Below the pieces are notes generated by a model. It was not told the origin of the DNA. It did not search any database and was given only the letters and a program-made list of their open reading frames with translations. Shown one piece after another: positions 38,138 through 46,152 of a DNA stretch of 64,000 bases. A program made the position numbers and the translations under genes. Source of the stretch: Photobacterium malacitanum (GTDB lineage: Bacteria; Pseudomonadota; Gammaproteobacteria; Enterobacterales; Vibrionaceae); contig NZ_FYAK01000006.1 in NCBI RefSeq assembly GCF_900185615.1, positions 124,001 to 188,000 on the forward strand, in the 5' to 3' direction. Position 1 is the first letter of the stretch. Each line of letters starts with the position of its first letter.

Positions 38138-38557
38138 ATGACATACCCACGCTTATCACTTGCGCTATTATTAGCAGCAACCACCTTATCAGGCTGTGCT
38201 AGCTGGATTCCGGCTGCGTTTAAAAGCGATCCCGCCGAATCACAATGGGTAGGGAATTATAAAAGTGATACCGAAATGGGGCTAACCACACATCTACACT
38301 TAAGTGATGATCATGCAGCAACAACGACCTATACCTATACCAATGGTGATCCTGATTTATTAGAAACCGGTCATTGGCAAGCAATTAACCCAACCAGTGT
38401 TAAGGTCACTATGACCACTCACCAAGGACGCCCACTCAATAGTGAACGTATTTATAGTTATGATCCCCACAGTGAGCAACTTAGCACTCAACAAGAAACT
38501 GTCGATGGTCAAACCTATCAACTCGGTGTCGAAGGATTAATTCTACAGCGTCAATAA
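38138..38557 (+). CDS. Putative lipoprotein
   Basis: 139 residues with a lipoprotein signal peptide: lipobox LSGC with Cys20. The mature part is a small beta-rich domain (WVGNYKSDTEMGLTTHLHL..., with a GHW in the middle), which resembles the NlpE-like fold in pattern but is not clearly that family. It should be anchored in the outer membrane, since Ala and not Asp follows the Cys. Function unknown. Confidence 0.72.
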   Translation: MTYPRLSLALLLAATTLSGCASWIPAAFKSDPAESQWVGNYKSDTEMGLTTHLHLSDDHAATTTYTYTNGDPDLLETGHWQAINPTSVKVTMTTHQGRPLNSERIYSYDPHSEQLSTQQETVDGQTYQLGVEGLILQRQ

Positions 38558-38638
38558 TCGCTATTATGGTTCTCTATCGTGACTCAAAGGTGGCGTTATG
38601 CCACACTGCCACCTTTATCATTGATCACGAGAAAGAAC

Positions 38639-39220
38639 ATGGCTTGTCTGCGTTGCGGGTTTAAATTTAATTGTATTTGCGCTATCGAACCACAATTACA
38701 ATCAGTCGCCGATTTTGTACTACTAACTCATGCTCGTGAATCTAGCAAAGATACCAATACTGGCATATTAATGACGCGTACGCTGCCTAGCTGCCGTGTC
38801 GAAATGTGGCATCGTACACAGCCACCGCAAGCATTATTAGCACAATTACAACACCCTGATTATCAAGCTTGGTTAGTATTTCCGAGTGACGAGCAACACT
38901 TAGCGACGCCGTTAACGCTCCCAACAACCAATAACACCAAATTATTGCTGATTATTATTGATGCAACCTGGCAAGAAGCACGTAAAATGGTACGTAAAAG
39001 CCCGTGGCTTAATCAATTGCCTCGCATCGCATTAACTCCAGAAAAAACATCATCTTACTCACTACGCCGCAACCAGCAACCCGGCCACCTTTGCACCTGT
39101 GAGGTCGGTATAGAATTATTAAAGCAACTGCACCAACCCCAAGCAGCACAACAACTACAAGATTACTTTACTCATTTTATTGAGATCTATCATGCCGACA
39201 AAAGTGGCCACGCAAAATAA
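38639..39220 (+). CDS. tapT: tRNA-uridine aminocarboxypropyltransferase (DTW domain, TapT/YfiP family)
   Basis: 193 residues from the ATG at 38639 (ribosome site GAGAAAG); a GTG at 38579 in the same frame would add 20 residues. A Cys-rich start (CLRCGFKFNCIC) is a probable metal site, followed by the DTW domain with the blocks NTGILMTRTLP, PDYQAWLVFP, DATWQEARKM and CTCEVGIELL. The DTW motif itself reads DATW. These enzymes attach the aminocarboxypropyl group of S-adenosylmethionine to a tRNA uridine, giving acp3U47. It resembles E. coli YfiP along the whole length. Confidence 0.85.
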   Translation: MACLRCGFKFNCICAIEPQLQSVADFVLLTHARESSKDTNTGILMTRTLPSCRVEMWHRTQPPQALLAQLQHPDYQAWLVFPSDEQHLATPLTLPTTNNTKLLLIIIDATWQEARKMVRKSPWLNQLPRIALTPEKTSSYSLRRNQQPGHLCTCEVGIELLKQLHQPQAAQQLQDYFTHFIEIYHADKSGHAK

Positions 39221-39351
39221 GCGCACTAGTGCTTAAATCATGCTAATAGTTGTTTTTGTAATATCAGATTTACGGCTTTATTTTCTAAATAAAAAGGCTC
39301 AGATTAGCAATACTCAATTTTATACACTGTATTTTTAGTGAAGCTTATACC

Positions 39352-39819
39352 ATGAAAACCAAAATCCTTGCCGTTGCCGTCATCGCCTCAACTTTAGGCC
39401 TTGCAGGTTGTGCTGCTAACCCTTATGGCAATGCCTACAATGTAAATGATGCTCGTCAAATGCAACAAGTCTATTATGGTACTGTTGTACGTACTCAAGC
39501 GGTTACTCTAAATGGTAACGGTAATGGTATTGGTACATTAGCAGGCGGCGCGATTGGTGGTATTTTAGGTTCTGGTGTTGGTGGTGGAAAAGGTTCAGAA
39601 ATCGCCTCAATTGGCGGAGCATTACTGGGTGGCTTCTTAGGTAATGAAGCAGGCAATCAAGCCACAAAGCGTAACGGGGTTAATTTAACCATTAAAATGG
39701 ACAGCGGTCGTACTGTGTCTATTGTGCAGCAAGTAAACCCACAAGTAATGTTCCAAGCCGGTGAACGTGTCCAAGTTAATGAAAGTGCTGATGGCACTGC
39801 ACGAGTGACGCCTGCTTAA
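39352..39819 (+). CDS. slyB: Outer-membrane lipoprotein SlyB (Pcp family)
   Basis: A 155-residue lipoprotein, the same length as E. coli SlyB. Lipobox LAGC gives the lipid-carrying Cys20. The middle (about 56-105) is a glycine-zipper stretch (GTLAGGAIGGILGSGVGGGKG), followed by a C-terminal domain (LTIKMDSGRTVSIVQQ). SlyB supports outer-membrane integrity. A compact terminator follows. Confidence 0.9.
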   Translation: MKTKILAVAVIASTLGLAGCAANPYGNAYNVNDARQMQQVYYGTVVRTQAVTLNGNGNGIGTLAGGAIGGILGSGVGGGKGSEIASIGGALLGGFLGNEAGNQATKRNGVNLTIKMDSGRTVSIVQQVNPQVMFQAGERVQVNESADGTARVTPA

Positions 39820-39845
39820 TCATTTTTTCCATCTCATTTTCTACC

Positions 39846-39869
39846 AAAAGGAGCTGCTGCTCCTTTTTT
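39846..39869 (+). terminator. Intrinsic terminator of slyB
   Basis: AAAAGGAGC-TGCT-GCTCCTTTTTT hairpin 26 nt after the slyB stop, with a six-T run. Confidence 0.92.
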
Positions 39870-40528
39870 ATTATTCAAATTTCCGCTTTTCCGGTTGCCA
39901 TCTTAGCTGTGTTATTAATCCATTTATGTATCATGTCACAGCTCAGAACCGTTCTTTGCTAGCTTTATTACGGTTCTTTTCAGTCTAAATAGCCATTATC
40001 TGTAATAGTGTTGCATTTTTTTAAAAAAAACTTTATTCAGTCTAAAACATGTAACATCACAATTAATGCATAACTATTTTATGCTTATAGCAACCCTGAT
40101 ATCATTTGTATTATAAATCTCACCCAATGATAATCACAACTTACTGTTATTAATCATAATTTAATTTGTCACTATTATTATTTATTCACTTAATATTCAT
40201 TTTGACGAAATTAAGCGATCGAATAACGATACTAGTTCTTCATTTACTCTCTAAATCTGCAACGTTTCTTTGCGGTTTTACGGTTTTTTTTTTATCAAAA
40301 TAGCAGCATCATAGCACTCGTTAAATAACTAAACGGTGATGTAATTAAGTAATAATAACTAAGTAAGTTTATCTTTAACTTATTTTTTTGGTTACGTAAG
40401 ACAGTCAAAAAAATAAATTAATGGTGATTCTTGGTTAACATCATTTAATTCATATGACTTTATTTTCATTACGATAAATAAACTATACATATAGCGTTTA
40501 TATCCCTTCCTAATCACAGGTAAATATA
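39870..40528. other. Long A+T-rich upstream region of the arginine-decarboxylase genes
   Basis: About 660 bp without a credible ORF. It includes an inverted repeat AGAACCGT (39945-39952) / ACGGTTCT (39970-39977), and TCAGTCTAAA occurs twice (39980-39989 and about 40036-40045). Such long A+T-rich regions upstream of acid-induced decarboxylase operons often bind H-NS and activators. No specific operator could be assigned, and no regulator gene is next to the operon. Confidence 0.5.
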
Positions 40529-41854
40529 ATGTCATCAGATACTGGCACTAAAAAAATGGGACTCGTTGGCTTAACTGTACTTGTTGCAGTTAACATGATG
40601 GGCTCTGGTATTATTATGCTACCAGCAAGCTTGGCGCAAGTTGGTGCAATTTCAATGTTATCTTGGATTGTAACTGCGCTAGGCGCAATGTGTATTGCTT
40701 ACACATTCGCTAAATGTGGTGCATTTTGTAAACGCTCTGGCGGTATGTCAGCTTACGCAGAAGAAGCACACGGAAAATCATCTTTCTTCATCTCTTCTTA
40801 CACTTACTACGTGTGTTTAGTTATTAGCTGTGTGGCGATTGCCGTTTCAGCGTTAGGTTACATCAAACCATTTATACCTTGGCTTGATACACCGATGCAC
40901 ACTTTCTTCGGTGTAGTAGCGATCCTAATCCTAACAATGGTAGCTAACTTTGGTGGTCCTAAGATCACAGGTCAAATCTCAGCATTCACTGTTTGGGGTA
41001 TCATTATTCCAGTTGCTGGTCTGTCTATCATCGGTTGGTGGTGGTTCGATCCACAAACATTCATGAACGCATGGAACCCACACCACGATACTACAATGCA
41101 CTCTGTATCTTCAGGTATTGCACTGACTTTATGGGCTTTCCTAGGTATTGAATCTGCAGGTGCTAACTCTGATGCAGTTGAAAACCCAGAGCGTAACGTA
41201 CCGCTTGCAGTATTATTTGGTACAGGTTTCGCAGCGGTTATCTACATTGCTTCTACTGGTGTTATTCAAGGTATCATTCCTAACTCAGAACTTGCAGCAT
41301 CAACTGCACCGTTTGGCCTAGTATTCAGCCACATGTTTAACCCTATGGTAGGTAACATTGTTACTCTAGCAGCAGTTATTGCATGTATCGGCTCACTACT
41401 TGGCTGGCAGTTCACTAACGCACAGGTTTCTAAAGCGGCTGCAGATGAAGGTCTATTCCCTAAAATCTTTGCTAAAACCAACAAAGCAGGCGCACCAATT
41501 GCAGGTATGTTAATCATGCTAGCTGCTGAGATTTTACTAGCGGTAATGACGATTTCTCCAAACCTAATCAGTCAGTTCAACGCGCTATTGAACCTTGCAG
41601 TATTCATTAACATGGTACCTTACATCCTATCGATGACTGGTCTTGAAGTATTACTTCGCAAGAACATGGTATCTCCAAAGCAATACCGCTTAGGTGCGAC
41701 AGTGGGTACATTAGCTGTTCTTTACAGTATCTATGGTGTGTATGCTTGTGGTGCTACCGCAGTATTTGGCGGTACGATTCTGATGCTACTTGGCTACATC
41801 TTCTATGGTTTCATCGCTGCTCGTGATACTAAACCTGAAGTGAAAGCAAACTAA
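40529..41854 (+). CDS. PotE-like amino acid/amine antiporter, partner of the arginine decarboxylase
   Basis: A 441-residue APC-family exchanger with 12 helices. Overall it reads closest to PotE (ornithine/putrescine), for example VNMMGSGIIMLP, ANFGGPKITGQIS, AFTVWGIIIPV, NPERNVP and SLLGWQFTNAQV. The substrate-binding GSG loop (about 27-29) and the helix-6 WAFLGIESAG with its conserved Trp and Glu are kept. Because it is followed by an AdiA-type arginine decarboxylase, the physiological exchange is more likely arginine for agmatine. Codon use is strongly biased (many C-ending codons), unlike most neighbours, which suggests high expression. Confidence 0.85.
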   Translation: MSSDTGTKKMGLVGLTVLVAVNMMGSGIIMLPASLAQVGAISMLSWIVTALGAMCIAYTFAKCGAFCKRSGGMSAYAEEAHGKSSFFISSYTYYVCLVISCVAIAVSALGYIKPFIPWLDTPMHTFFGVVAILILTMVANFGGPKITGQISAFTVWGIIIPVAGLSIIGWWWFDPQTFMNAWNPHHDTTMHSVSSGIALTLWAFLGIESAGANSDAVENPERNVPLAVLFGTGFAAVIYIASTGVIQGIIPNSELAASTAPFGLVFSHMFNPMVGNIVTLAAVIACIGSLLGWQFTNAQVSKAAADEGLFPKIFAKTNKAGAPIAGMLIMLAAEILLAVMTISPNLISQFNALLNLAVFINMVPYILSMTGLEVLLRKNMVSPKQYRLGATVGTLAVLYSIYGVYACGATAVFGGTILMLLGYIFYGFIAARDTKPEVKAN

Positions 41855-41915
41855 TTTAAAGATTTAATAAATTCGATAATAAAGAAATTTATTAATAATA
41901 AGCTAGAACAGAAAT

Positions 41916-41979
41916 GGGAATAAATAATAAATACGCTAACCATTAATACCCTTATTAATAACCGGCATTATTTATTCCC
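41916..41979 (+). repeat. 13-bp inverted repeat between antiporter and decarboxylase genes
   Basis: GGGAATAAATAAT (41916-41928) and ATTATTTATTCCC (41967-41979) are perfectly complementary, with a 38-nt spacer that contains a smaller ATTAATA/TTATTAAT repeat. It lies in the 219-bp gap inside the probable operon. There is no T run, so mRNA processing or stabilisation is more likely than termination. Confidence 0.6.
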
Positions 41980-42073
41980 TTTCTAAAATATTCGTACAGA
42001 CCTTTTATTACTTCATATTTTTTATGTCGCGGTAAAACACATCTGTCATTCATCATTTTATTCAGGCGTTATT

Positions 42074-44374
42074 ATGAACAATAGTACTAATAATAAAATG
42101 CGTGCTCTCGTTATTGAGCACCAGAACATTACTCCAAATAGCTTTGCAGATCGTGCAACTAAATCATTAATTGCTGAACTACAAAACCGCACTATCGATA
42201 TCATCACTGCGACTTCTTATGAAGATGCGCGCGCGGTTATCATGTCGACTCAAATCGATAGCCTAGTATTAGCACTAGAAAAAACTGAAGAGCAAATCGT
42301 TAATTCTAACGAAGAAGTTGATTTGTTAGCAGCACTACAAGCACGTCAATCTGAAGTGCCAGTATTTCTACTAGCAGAACGCGCTCGTACGTCTATTCTT
42401 AACAACCGCCAGTTAATGGAACGTGTTGATGAGTGTTACTCAGTACTAGAAGACACTGCTGATTTCGTTGCAGGTCGTATCGTTGCTTCAATGCGTCGCT
42501 ACCGTGCACAAGTGTTACCACCGTTCATGAAAGCGATGATGCACTACAACGATATCCATGAATACTCATGGTCTGCTCCAGGTCACCAAGGTGGTATCGG
42601 TTTTACTAAAACTCCAGCTGGTAACCAATTCTTTGAATTCTTCGGCGAAAACTTGTTCCGTACCGATATGGGTATCGAGCGTGCTGCACTAGGTTCATTA
42701 CTTGACCACAGTGGCGCATTTAAAGATTCAGAAGTTGAAGCTGCTAAGATCTTCGGTGCTCACCAGTCTTACTCTGGTATCGTAGGTACTTCAGGTTCAA
42801 ACCGTACTATCATGCAAGCATGTATGAAAGACGACGACATTGCTATCTGTGACCGTAACTGTCACAAATCAATCGAGCAAGGTCTGATCCTAACTGGCGC
42901 GCGTCCAATCTACATGGTTCCTAGCCGTAACTGCTACGGTATCATCGGTCCAATCAGCAAAGTTCAAATGAGCAAAGAAGGCATTGCGCTTAAAGCGAAA
43001 AATGCGGGTATTCCTTTCAACGCTGATGAGAAAAAAGCCAGCTACGCTGTAGTAACTAACTGTACTTACGATGGTTTATGTTACCACTCAGAAGTAACTG
43101 AAGCGCTACTAGGCGAAAGCTCTAGCCGTATTCACATGGACGAAGCATGGTTCGGTTACGCACGTTTTAACCCTATCTACAAGGGTCACTACGCTATGCG
43201 TGGCGATGCAAAAGACCACAAAGGTCCAACAGTATTTGCAACGCACTCAACCCACAAGTTATTGAATGCATTGTCTCAAGCATCATACATTCACGTCCGT
43301 AACGGTGAAAACGCGATCAACTTTGACCGTTTCAACCAAGCTTACATGATGCACACTTCAACATCACCACTATACGCAATCTGTGCGTCTAACGATGTTG
43401 CTGCGAACATGATGAAAGGCGAAAGTGGTCTATCGCTAACGAACGAAGTTAACCGCGAAGCGATCATCTTCCGCCAAAGTGTACGTCAACTATTTAACGA
43501 TTACACCGCTGAAAACGATTGGTTCTTCAAGCCTTGGAACGCTGAAACGGTTACAGAAATGAACGGTGACACCGTTAATTTTGAAAATGCATCTGTTGAG
43601 TCTCTAATGACGATTCAACAGAACTGGAAACTAACTCCTGGCGACAAGTGGCACGGCTTTGACGAAATCGACAATGACTGGTGTATGCTTGATCCAATCA
43701 AAGTGAGCTTACTAACTCCAGGTCTTGACGACAACGGTAACTTCCTTGAAACAGGTGTTCCAGCAGCACTTGTGACTGCATACCTAGGTCGTTTTGGCAT
43801 CGTACCAACCCGTACCACTGACTTCCAAGTCATGTTCCTATTCTCAATGGGTATTACTAAAGGTAAGCGTGACACATTGATCAACACTCTGTTGTCATTC
43901 AAGCGTCATTACGATGCGAACTCTCCATTAGAAACAATTCTACCTGAGTTAGTGGCATCTTCACCTGAAACCTATTCTGGTCTGGGTCTTAAAGATCTCG
44001 GTAATAGAATGTTTGAATACCTAGTGCGTCACAACCCAAGCCAAGTACTGAATCAGGCCTACTCAAGTCTACCTGAAATGGAAGTGAAGCCACGTACTGC
44101 TTACCAGTTCGTGGTATCTGATGAAGTTGAGCTAGTCGCTTCTGACAAGCTAGTGGGTCGTGTTGCAGCGAACTCTGTTATCCCTTACCCACCAGGCATT
44201 CCAATGCTAATGGGCGGTGAAAACTTCGGTGACGACACAAGTCCGCAAATCCAGTACTTGAAAGCACTAGAAGCATGGGATGCAGAATTCCCAGGTTTTG
44301 AACACGAAACTGAAGGCGCTGAGATCGAAGACGGTAAATACCACGTTCTTTGTATCAAAAAAGACGCACTATAA
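42074..44374 (+). CDS. adiA: Biodegradative arginine decarboxylase
   Basis: A 766-residue fold-type I PLP enzyme (E. coli AdiA has 755). The N-terminal wing domain covers about 1-135. The core includes SWSAPGHQGGIGFTKTP (165-181), GTSGSNRTIMQAC (238-250), DRNCHKS, the PLP-binding Asp356 in HMDEAWFGYA, and the catalytic Lys395 in HSTHKLLNALSQ. These blocks match AdiA and not the lysine (CadA) or ornithine (SpeC/SpeF) enzymes. It converts arginine to agmatine and CO2 and consumes a proton, which gives acid resistance. It follows the antiporter and ends at a strong terminator. Codon use is strongly biased, as in highly expressed genes. Confidence 0.94.
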   Translation: MNNSTNNKMRALVIEHQNITPNSFADRATKSLIAELQNRTIDIITATSYEDARAVIMSTQIDSLVLALEKTEEQIVNSNEEVDLLAALQARQSEVPVFLLAERARTSILNNRQLMERVDECYSVLEDTADFVAGRIVASMRRYRAQVLPPFMKAMMHYNDIHEYSWSAPGHQGGIGFTKTPAGNQFFEFFGENLFRTDMGIERAALGSLLDHSGAFKDSEVEAAKIFGAHQSYSGIVGTSGSNRTIMQACMKDDDIAICDRNCHKSIEQGLILTGARPIYMVPSRNCYGIIGPISKVQMSKEGIALKAKNAGIPFNADEKKASYAVVTNCTYDGLCYHSEVTEALLGESSSRIHMDEAWFGYARFNPIYKGHYAMRGDAKDHKGPTVFATHSTHKLLNALSQASYIHVRNGENAINFDRFNQAYMMHTSTSPLYAICASNDVAANMMKGESGLSLTNEVNREAIIFRQSVRQLFNDYTAENDWFFKPWNAETVTEMNGDTVNFENASVESLMTIQQNWKLTPGDKWHGFDEIDNDWCMLDPIKVSLLTPGLDDNGNFLETGVPAALVTAYLGRFGIVPTRTTDFQVMFLFSMGITKGKRDTLINTLLSFKRHYDANSPLETILPELVASSPETYSGLGLKDLGNRMFEYLVRHNPSQVLNQAYSSLPEMEVKPRTAYQFVVSDEVELVASDKLVGRVAANSVIPYPPGIPMLMGGENFGDDTSPQIQYLKALEAWDAEFPGFEHETEGAEIEDGKYHVLCIKKDAL

Positions 44375-44405
44375 TCGCCTAAATCGATAATGTGACTACC
44401 TTATC

Positions 44406-44438
44406 AATCCCCTGCTGTATTACCGCAGGGGATTTTTT
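44406..44438 (+). terminator. Intrinsic terminator of adiA
   Basis: A 10-bp stem (AATCCCCTGC / GCAGGGGATT), 9-nt loop and T run, 32 nt after the adiA stop. Confidence 0.93.
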
Positions 44439-44442
44439 ATGT

Positions 44443-44505
44443 GTGCAGGAAGTGCAGGAAGTGCAGGAAGTGCAGGAAGTGCAGGAAGTGCAGGAAGTGC
44501 AGGAT
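44443..44505. repeat. 9-bp tandem repeat (VNTR), 6 to 7 copies
   Basis: Unit GTGCAGGAA: six perfect copies from 44443 to 44496 and a seventh (GTGCAGGAT) at 44497-44505 with one change. It begins 5 nt after the adiA terminator. A 9-bp unit keeps any reading frame, but the frame through it begins before the terminator, so it is treated as non-coding. Confidence 0.9.
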
Positions 44506-44546
44506 ATTCTGAGAATAAATCGACACAATAACAATATAATAGATCT

Positions 44547-44572
44547 AAAAAATGCCGGCCTTAGCCAGCATT
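44547..44572 (-). terminator. Terminator of the first cold-shock gene
   Basis: On the minus strand AATGCTGGC-TAAG-GCCGGCATT (9 bp, one G-U pair) followed by six T, 24 nt after the csp stop codon. Confidence 0.88.
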
Positions 44573-44596
44573 CTTTCATTTATCAATAAAGATAAA

Positions 44597-44812
44597 TTAT
44601 AAAGCTACAACGTTTGCAGCTTGCAGACCTTTTTGGCCTTGCTCAACATCAAAAGAAACCTTTTGACCTTCTGCTAATGTCTTGAAACCTTCAGAAACGA
44701 TAGCGCGGAAGTGAACAAATACGTCAGCACCGCCGTTATCTTGAGTAATAAAACCAAAACCTTTCTCTTCGTTAAACCACTTAACTGTACCGATTGTTTT
44801 TGATAATGACAT
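44597..44812 (-). CDS. Cold-shock protein (CspA family), copy 1
   Basis: A 71-residue single cold-shock domain. RNP1 is KGFGFITQ and RNP2 is VFVHF, with aromatic surface residues intact. CspA-type proteins bind single-stranded RNA and act as RNA chaperones. It is almost identical to copy 2 at 45566-45772; the main difference is the N-terminus (MSLSKTIG instead of MSTTG). The leader (AAGGGACA just before ATG) is also shared. Confidence 0.96.
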   Translation of the reverse strand: MSLSKTIGTVKWFNEEKGFGFITQDNGGADVFVHFRAIVSEGFKTLAEGQKVSFDVEQGQKGLQAANVVAL

Positions 44813-45022
44813 TGAATGTCCCTTATTTTTTAATTTGATTAAATTATCGCACGATGCAATAACCTGAAATGATAATATTCATATAAGTAATCACACCTGC
44901 ATTATCGTGATAATAATGCCAATTAACCATAAATGTGTTTATTACTTTATATTATTAAATAATGTCATTGGCGAGATAAGACATTTAATTAAAATCATTT
45001 CTTAATTAAATCCCCTAGGGTA

Positions 45023-45232
45023 TTAATAAGAAATGTAAAAATTACCAATTACTTTATTGCTACTATTTGTAATGTTACCTGCGGCTGTTTTTTCACAGTA
45101 ACTAAATGATATATCTAGATTATCAACATTACCGTTAATAAGAATATGGCGTTTCAATATATCACTATTGAGCTGATGAATATTAGCACTCCAGGTACGT
45201 TGATCTTTTACTAAATTGAAATTTACTATCAT
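45023..45232 (-). CDS. Tiny ORF B, translationally coupled to the ORF upstream
   Basis: 69 codons, starting at the ATG at 45230-45232, which overlaps the stop of tiny ORF A by one base (TAATG). An AAGAGA element 7 nt upstream could also bind the ribosome. The predicted protein starts MIVNFNLVKDQRTWSANIHQ, is mildly hydrophilic, and has one Cys. I recognise no family. The coupling and placement between csp copies support a real gene, but the evidence is only structural. Confidence 0.55.
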   Translation of the reverse strand: MIVNFNLVKDQRTWSANIHQLNSDILKRHILINGNVDNLDISFSYCEKTAAGNITNSSNKVIGNFYISY

Positions 45233-45324
45233 TATTTAATCTCTTGGTTATTAGTTTTATTGGTAGTATTTTCTGGTCGATTTTGTTGAAACCAAAACCG
45301 CTTACGGCCTAATGAACGAGACAT
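45232..45324 (-). CDS. Tiny ORF A, 30 residues, basic
   Basis: An ATG at 45322-45324 with a strong ribosome site (GAGGA, 5-6 nt upstream) starts a 30-codon frame. The peptide begins MSRSLGRKRFWFQQNRPE and is rich in Arg and Asn; its stop overlaps the start of tiny ORF B as TAATG. It has no membrane segment. Such a strong ribosome site with a coupled second gene is more than expected by chance. The family is unknown to me. Confidence 0.6.
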   Translation of the reverse strand: MSRSLGRKRFWFQQNRPENTTNKTNNQEIK

Positions 45325-45525
45325 AAGTGTCCTCAATTGTTAATTCACAATAAAATATTAAGACGATAAAATTCATCAAAATCTTTTACGCTGATTAAGT
45401 ATTAATATGCTATTTATAATAATGTAACGAAGTAAATAAGGAACGTAACGACAGATGCTGATGCAGATGTTGGAGGTGTTTTATTTTTCGATGATTTTGT
45501 ATAAATAATGTATTAGGTGAAAGTA

Positions 45526-45553
45526 ACGTCAATGGCACAGTGGCCATTGACGT
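45526..45553 (-). terminator. Hairpin downstream of the second cold-shock gene
   Basis: A perfect 11-bp stem ACGTCAATGGC / GCCATTGACGT with a 6-nt loop, 13 nt after the csp copy 2 stop. It has no clear T run, so termination may be weak and could allow read-through to tiny ORFs A and B. Confidence 0.55.
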
Positions 45554-45565
45554 CGCCTTGAAATC

Positions 45566-45772
45566 TTATAGAGCTACAACGTTTGCAGCTTGAAGACCTT
45601 TTTGGCCTTGCTCTACTTCAAAAGACACTTTTTGGCCTTCAGCAAGAGTTTTGAAACCTTCAGAAGCGATTGCACGGAAGTGAACGAATACGTCAGCGCC
45701 GCCATTGTCCTGAGTAATGAAACCGAAACCTTTCTCTTCGTTGAACCACTTAACGATACCAGTAGTAGACAT
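45566..45772 (-). CDS. Cold-shock protein (CspA family), copy 2
   Basis: A 68-residue cold-shock domain with RNP1 (KGFGFITQ) and RNP2 (VFVHF) intact. It is a close paralog of the copy at 44597-44812, and it has the same kind of leader (AAGGGACAC before the ATG). The start is clear. Together with copy 1 and the tiny ORFs it forms a compact minus-strand array. Confidence 0.96.
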
Positions 45773-46152
45773 AATGTGTCCCTTATATTTGATTAAAATT
45801 CATAAAGATTTATCGCGATAATATCACGATTGCACTGAAAGCTTGAATTATTGAATGTGACTATGAAGCTAAGGGAAACACTAAGGAATGCAACAATAAC
45901 GAAGATATTCTGAGGGTTTTTCTTTTACTTGATGTTTTCATTAATAACTCTGAACAACAGAGCATCACCATTATTATGTGGTTAGCAATTATTGTAAAGA
46001 TTTATTTTCAAATAAGCCCACAATAAATCATAAACCATTGATATTACTTGATCTTTTTTTAACAACCATCAAGTAATATCAATAAAAAAGCAGCATATTG
46101 GATGAATTTTGAGTTTTTTAACGACTCAAAACTCAAATTTTACGGTTAAATA
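45773..46152. other. Upstream region of csp copy 2, with a 15-bp inverted repeat
   Basis: A 380-bp gap. It holds the csp leader and promoter (45773-45960), part of which resembles the region upstream of tiny ORF A. A perfect 15-bp inverted repeat, TTGATATTACTTGAT (46038-46052) and its complement (46068-46082), encloses a 15-nt loop with seven T. A shorter repeat TTTTGAGT / ACTCAAAA (46107-46114 / 46124-46131) lies near the yhiN stop. Confidence 0.6.

Noticed and set aside
40529..44374. First reading as cadB-cadA (lysine decarboxylase)
   Set aside because: The decarboxylase shares its long diagnostic blocks with AdiA (for example GTSGSNRTIMQAC and THSTHKLLNALSQASYIHVR-type region) and differs from CadA there. 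The exchanger is closer to PotE than CadB.
44443..44505. CRISPR-like repeats
   Set aside because: The unit is 9 bp with no spacers, and no cas gene is near. It is a simple tandem repeat.
44392..44589. Plus-strand ORF with repeated Val-Gln-Glu
   Set aside because: It begins before the adiA terminator, has no ribosome site, and its repeats come from the 9-bp DNA repeat. It is non-coding by the available evidence.
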